Origin: Candidatus Peribacteria bacterium
GTDB taxonomy: Bacteria > Patescibacteriota > Gracilibacteria > UBA1369 > LOWO2-01-FULL-3
Reading direction: 5' to 3'
DNA: 53,577 nt
NCBI GenBank assembly: GCA_943357285.1
Contig: CALRGJ010000009.1
Location: 1-53,577, forward strand
The notes beneath the pieces were generated by a model. The model ran no database searches. It saw only the letters and a list, made by a program, of their open reading frames with translations, and was not told the DNA's origin. The stretch's first letter is position 1. Every line of letters starts with the position of its first letter. The translations under genes and the position numbers were made by a program. Shown here piece after piece: positions 52,866 through 53,577 of this stretch.

Positions 52866-53401
52866 TGGTTAAATTTCTAAGTAAGCTTGGAGTAAAATTA
52901 AAAGAGTTTAAGGACTCTATGGTTTTGCCTTTTGCGAAGTTTTTTAATTGGCTGCATTTCAAGCCGATTTATCTCACAATTATTTCTTTAATTGCTGGGT
53001 TTGTAGCGGTGTATTTTTTGGCACTGGGAGATGCTGAAATATTTTTATATTGGATATTGGTTAAAATTATTTTCGATGGTTTTGATGGGTCTTTGGCAAG
53101 ATACCAGAAGAAAGACTCAAAGCTTGGATTTTGGCTAGATTACGGATCAGATCGACTAATTACTTCTGCCATCTTAGTTACGATTTGGATTAAAAGTGGA
53201 ATGGAAGTTATTTATTTAATTCAGATCATTCTTTTTGCTTTGGTTCATTTTATATACTTGAGGAACAAACAAAAATCGATGATTATTTATGGTGATGGGT
53301 TTTACTATATTATTGTTGGATTCAGTTTGTTTTACGGCACCGTCTTCCACATATCTCTAAATTCAATCAATCTAGTTTTGTTATTAGCTTCACTTATTTG
53401 A
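52865..53401 (+). CDS. CDP-alcohol phosphatidyltransferase family protein
   Basis: 178 codons, small polytopic membrane protein with about five helices. The catalytic signature D-G-x2-A-R-x8-G-x3-D-x3-D is complete (DGSLARYQKKDSKLGFWLDY then GSD). Such enzymes transfer a phosphoalcohol from a CDP-alcohol to lipid or alcohol acceptors, building phospholipid head groups or related polymers. The substrate cannot be told from sequence. It overlaps the upstream gene by 1 nt and is followed 39 nt later by a nucleotidyltransferase gene that could make its CDP-activated substrate. Confidence 0.88.
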   Translation: MVKFLSKLGVKLKEFKDSMVLPFAKFFNWLHFKPIYLTIISLIAGFVAVYFLALGDAEIFLYWILVKIIFDGFDGSLARYQKKDSKLGFWLDYGSDRLITSAILVTIWIKSGMEVIYLIQIILFALVHFIYLRNKQKSMIIYGDGFYYIIVGFSLFYGTVFHISLNSINLVLLLASLI

Positions 53402-53440
53402 GGTTTCCGTATAGATTATATGAGTAAATAATCCGGTCTT

Positions 53441-53577
53441 ATGAAAGTCATAATGTTGGCTGCAGGACGCAGTAAAAGAATGAAACCGATTGAAGACAAA
53501 AATTTCCTAAGTTTTCTGGGAAAGCCTTTGCTTGTGCACCAATTGGAAATTCTAAAAAAGGCTGGAATAGGTGAAGT
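53441..53577 (+). CDS. Sugar/alcohol-phosphate nucleotidyltransferase, 3'-truncated
   Basis: 45 complete codons are visible before the window ends: MKVIMLAAGRSKRMKP, then KNFLSFLGKPLLVHQLEIL. The GRSKRM loop and the GKPLL motif are the NTP-binding start of the NTP-transferase family (GT-A-like cytidylyl- or uridylyltransferases). Next to a CDP-alcohol phosphotransferase, a cytidylyltransferase supplying its CDP-alcohol (for example an inositol- or glycerol-phosphate type) is a reasonable inference. Confidence 0.85.
   Translation, partial: MKVIMLAAGRSKRMKPIEDKNFLSFLGKPLLVHQLEILKKAGIGE

Noticed and set aside
1-53577. Alternative genetic code with TGA as glycine (as in Gracilibacteria)
   Set aside because: All major genes read through in the standard code and several end with TGA at the expected family length.

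Overview
This window looks like a chromosomal segment of an AT-rich bacterium from the candidate phyla radiation (Patescibacteria), possibly Peregrinibacteria-like; that placement is inference. The support is standard-code genes (TGA is a working stop, for example in yidD and the CDP-alcohol transferase), very large secreted S-layer/PKD-type surface proteins, and a threonyl-tRNA synthetase lacking the TGS domain. Ribosome binding sites are nearly absent, and several genes have short leaders behind extended -10 promoters (TGnTATAAT).

Layout. 1-18.5 kb: the 3' part of a giant surface-protein gene (more than 4,700 codons) followed, with almost no spacing, by four secreted or membrane-anchored proteins of unknown function. 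18.5-19.8 kb: a hairpin-rich spacer, a two-gene minus-strand unit (zinc ribbon and excisionase-type HTH) and an AT-rich region with an iteron-like array. 19.8-21.1 kb: a secreted SLH protein. 21.2-27.1 kb (minus): uvrA, a PrsW-type membrane protease, a Cys-His-Asp (NAT/transglutaminase-like) protein and recF. 27.2-28.9 kb: thrS. 28.9-40.4 kb (minus): a RelA/SpoT-fold protein, then a cluster built around a VirB6/TrbL-like polytopic membrane protein with large uncharacterised partners. 40.4-41.8 kb (minus): rpsF-ssb-rpsR. 42.2-45.3 kb (plus): a LysM/M23 endopeptidase, yidD and purH. 45.4-49.3 kb (minus): a PKD/SLH surface protein. 49.4 kb to the end (plus): uppP, two archaeal-type PurP paralogues separated by a small RNA locus, a CDP-alcohol phosphotransferase and the start of a nucleotidyltransferase.

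Main themes: cell-surface construction (three SLH proteins, a LysM/M23 hydrolase, UppP, YidD, phospholipid head-group enzymes), DNA maintenance (UvrA, RecF, SSB) and purine synthesis (PurH plus PurP). The most unusual items are the tandem archaeal-type PurP pair in a genome that also encodes full PurH; a compact RNA locus in which a promoter-hairpins-terminator unit carries 13 nt complementary to the 3' end of an adjacent, oddly short tRNA-like gene; the giant surface operon; the VirB6-like cluster beside a RelA/SpoT-like protein with a His-to-Gln change; and the iteron array. All calls come from reading the sequence; no database search was run.
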